Below are positions 5,455 to 6,021 of a stretch of DNA of 6,021 nucleotides, piece after piece. The position numbers and the translations under genes were made by a program. Under the pieces are notes generated by a model that was not told where the DNA came from, made no database searches, and worked only from the letters and a program-made list of their open reading frames with translations. The stretch comes from an uncultured Solirubrobacter sp. (GTDB lineage Bacteria; Actinomycetota; Thermoleophilia; Solirubrobacterales; Solirubrobacteraceae). Every line of letters begins with the position of its first letter. Position 1 is the first letter of the stretch. The stretch is taken from assembly GCA_937871635.1 (NCBI GenBank), contig CALMNS010000172.1:1-6021 (forward strand), given 5' to 3'.

Positions 5455-6021
5455 GTGCCCGCGCTGCGCGTCCTCGCCCTCCCGTTCCACAACGGCCTGC
5501 CCGGCGTGGGGATGGGCGCCGGTCCCGAGCGGCTGCTCGACCTGGGCCTCGCGGAGGCGGTCGGGGCGCAGGCCGTCGAGCGGATCGAGCCCGTCGACCC
5601 GGGAGAGCCGGAGGTCGTCCGGGTCGCCGAGCTCGACCGCCGGCTCGCTCGCCGCGTGCGGGCCGCGGCGGAGGCGGGGGTGTTCCCGCTCGTCCTGGCC
5701 GGCAACTGCACAGCTGCCTGGGGACGACCGCGGGCGCCGGTGCGGAGGGGCTCGGCGTCGTCTGGTTCGACGCCCACCCCGACTTCGACTCGCCCGACGA
5801 GAGCCTCGGCTTCTTCGACGGGATGGGCCTGCGGATCCTCACCGGCACGGGCTACCGGCACCTGCGCGGGACGATCCCCGGCTTCGCCGCGATCCCCGAG
5901 CCGGCGGTCGTGCTCGCCGGCGTGCGCGACGTCGAGCCCCACCAGCGCGCGCCGCTCGCGGCCTCCGCGCTCGAGCAGGTGCCCGGCGGGCCCTACGACC
6001 CGGCGGCGCTCGGTCCCGCCC
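5455..6021 (+). pseudogene. Arginase/agmatinase-superfamily (ureohydrolase-like) gene with a frame break, runs off right edge
   Basis: Ureohydrolases split guanidino compounds such as arginine or agmatine, or related substrates such as formiminoglutamate, at a binuclear Mn site. From GTG 5455 the frame gives LRVLALPFHNGLPGVGMGAG and continues to LVLAGNCT (ending at residue 86). Near 5710-5712 one base appears to be missing, and the homologous sequence resumes in another frame as SCLGTTAGAGAEGLGVVWFD, AHPDFDSPDESLGFFDGMGL and later VVLAGVRDVEPHQ. DAHPD is the family's second metal motif. The first motif, normally GGDHS, is GNCTS, so a Cys (residue 85) replaces the metal-binding His. I recall related arginase-family proteins with GNC or GDC here, so this may be a real subfamily. 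The third motif (SxDxDxxDP) would lie past the edge. The original frame also stays open to the edge but loses all similarity. The break may be true decay or a sequencing error. The gene lies 11 nt after the glutamate dehydrogenase gene and is probably in the same operon. Confidence 0.8.

Noticed and set aside
4184..5848. A 554-codon open frame on the minus strand opposite glutamate dehydrogenase
   Set aside because: It arises from strong GC bias at third codon positions of the real gene. It crosses two plus-strand genes and has low-complexity Arg/Pro/Ala sequence.

Overview
The window is very GC-rich bacterial DNA. It has dense genes with strong G/C codon bias and GTG starts. The gene set (GTP-type PEP carboxykinase, an actinobacterial-looking glutamate dehydrogenase, a secreted ADxVDGL-motif protein of a kind common in soil actinobacteria) suggests a high-GC actinobacterium, possibly Thermoleophilia/Solirubrobacterales. 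That placement is inference from gene style, not a phylogeny.

Layout. (1) 1-746, minus strand: the N-terminal part of a protein resembling D-apionate lactonase (ApnL), running off the left edge. (2) 736-935, minus strand, just upstream of it: a frameshifted fragment of a short-chain dehydrogenase/reductase (SDR). (3) 1082-2896, plus strand: a complete GTP-dependent phosphoenolpyruvate carboxykinase with its metal and guanine-binding residues intact, but with threonine in place of the usual hyper-reactive P-loop cysteine. (4) 2893-3060: a 168-bp imperfect palindrome (arms of 72 and 73 nt) that begins on the pckG stop codon, followed at 3072-3102 by a strong hairpin terminator shared by two convergent genes. 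(5) 3129-4040, minus strand: a secreted protein of unknown function whose Shine-Dalgarno lies inside a small hairpin. (6) 4160-5443, plus strand: a complete hexameric-type glutamate dehydrogenase. (7) 5455-6021, plus strand, 11 nt further on: an arginase/agmatinase-superfamily gene with a one-base frame break, running off the right edge.

How the genes fit together. Glutamate dehydrogenase and the ureohydrolase-like gene look like one transcription unit for nitrogen-compound catabolism that yields 2-oxoglutarate and ammonium. PEP carboxykinase, in a separate unit, would draw oxaloacetate from the TCA cycle into gluconeogenesis. The lactonase-like gene and the SDR remnant look like the edge of a sugar-acid catabolic cluster that is partly decayed.

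The most unusual item is the long palindrome after pckG. All six transition differences between its arms fall in the direction that keeps G-U pairs in a minus-strand RNA and breaks pairs in a plus-strand RNA. This suggests either a structured minus-strand RNA or a fold-back (MITE-like) element inserted at CTAG. I found no CRISPR array, tRNA, rRNA or intact insertion sequence.
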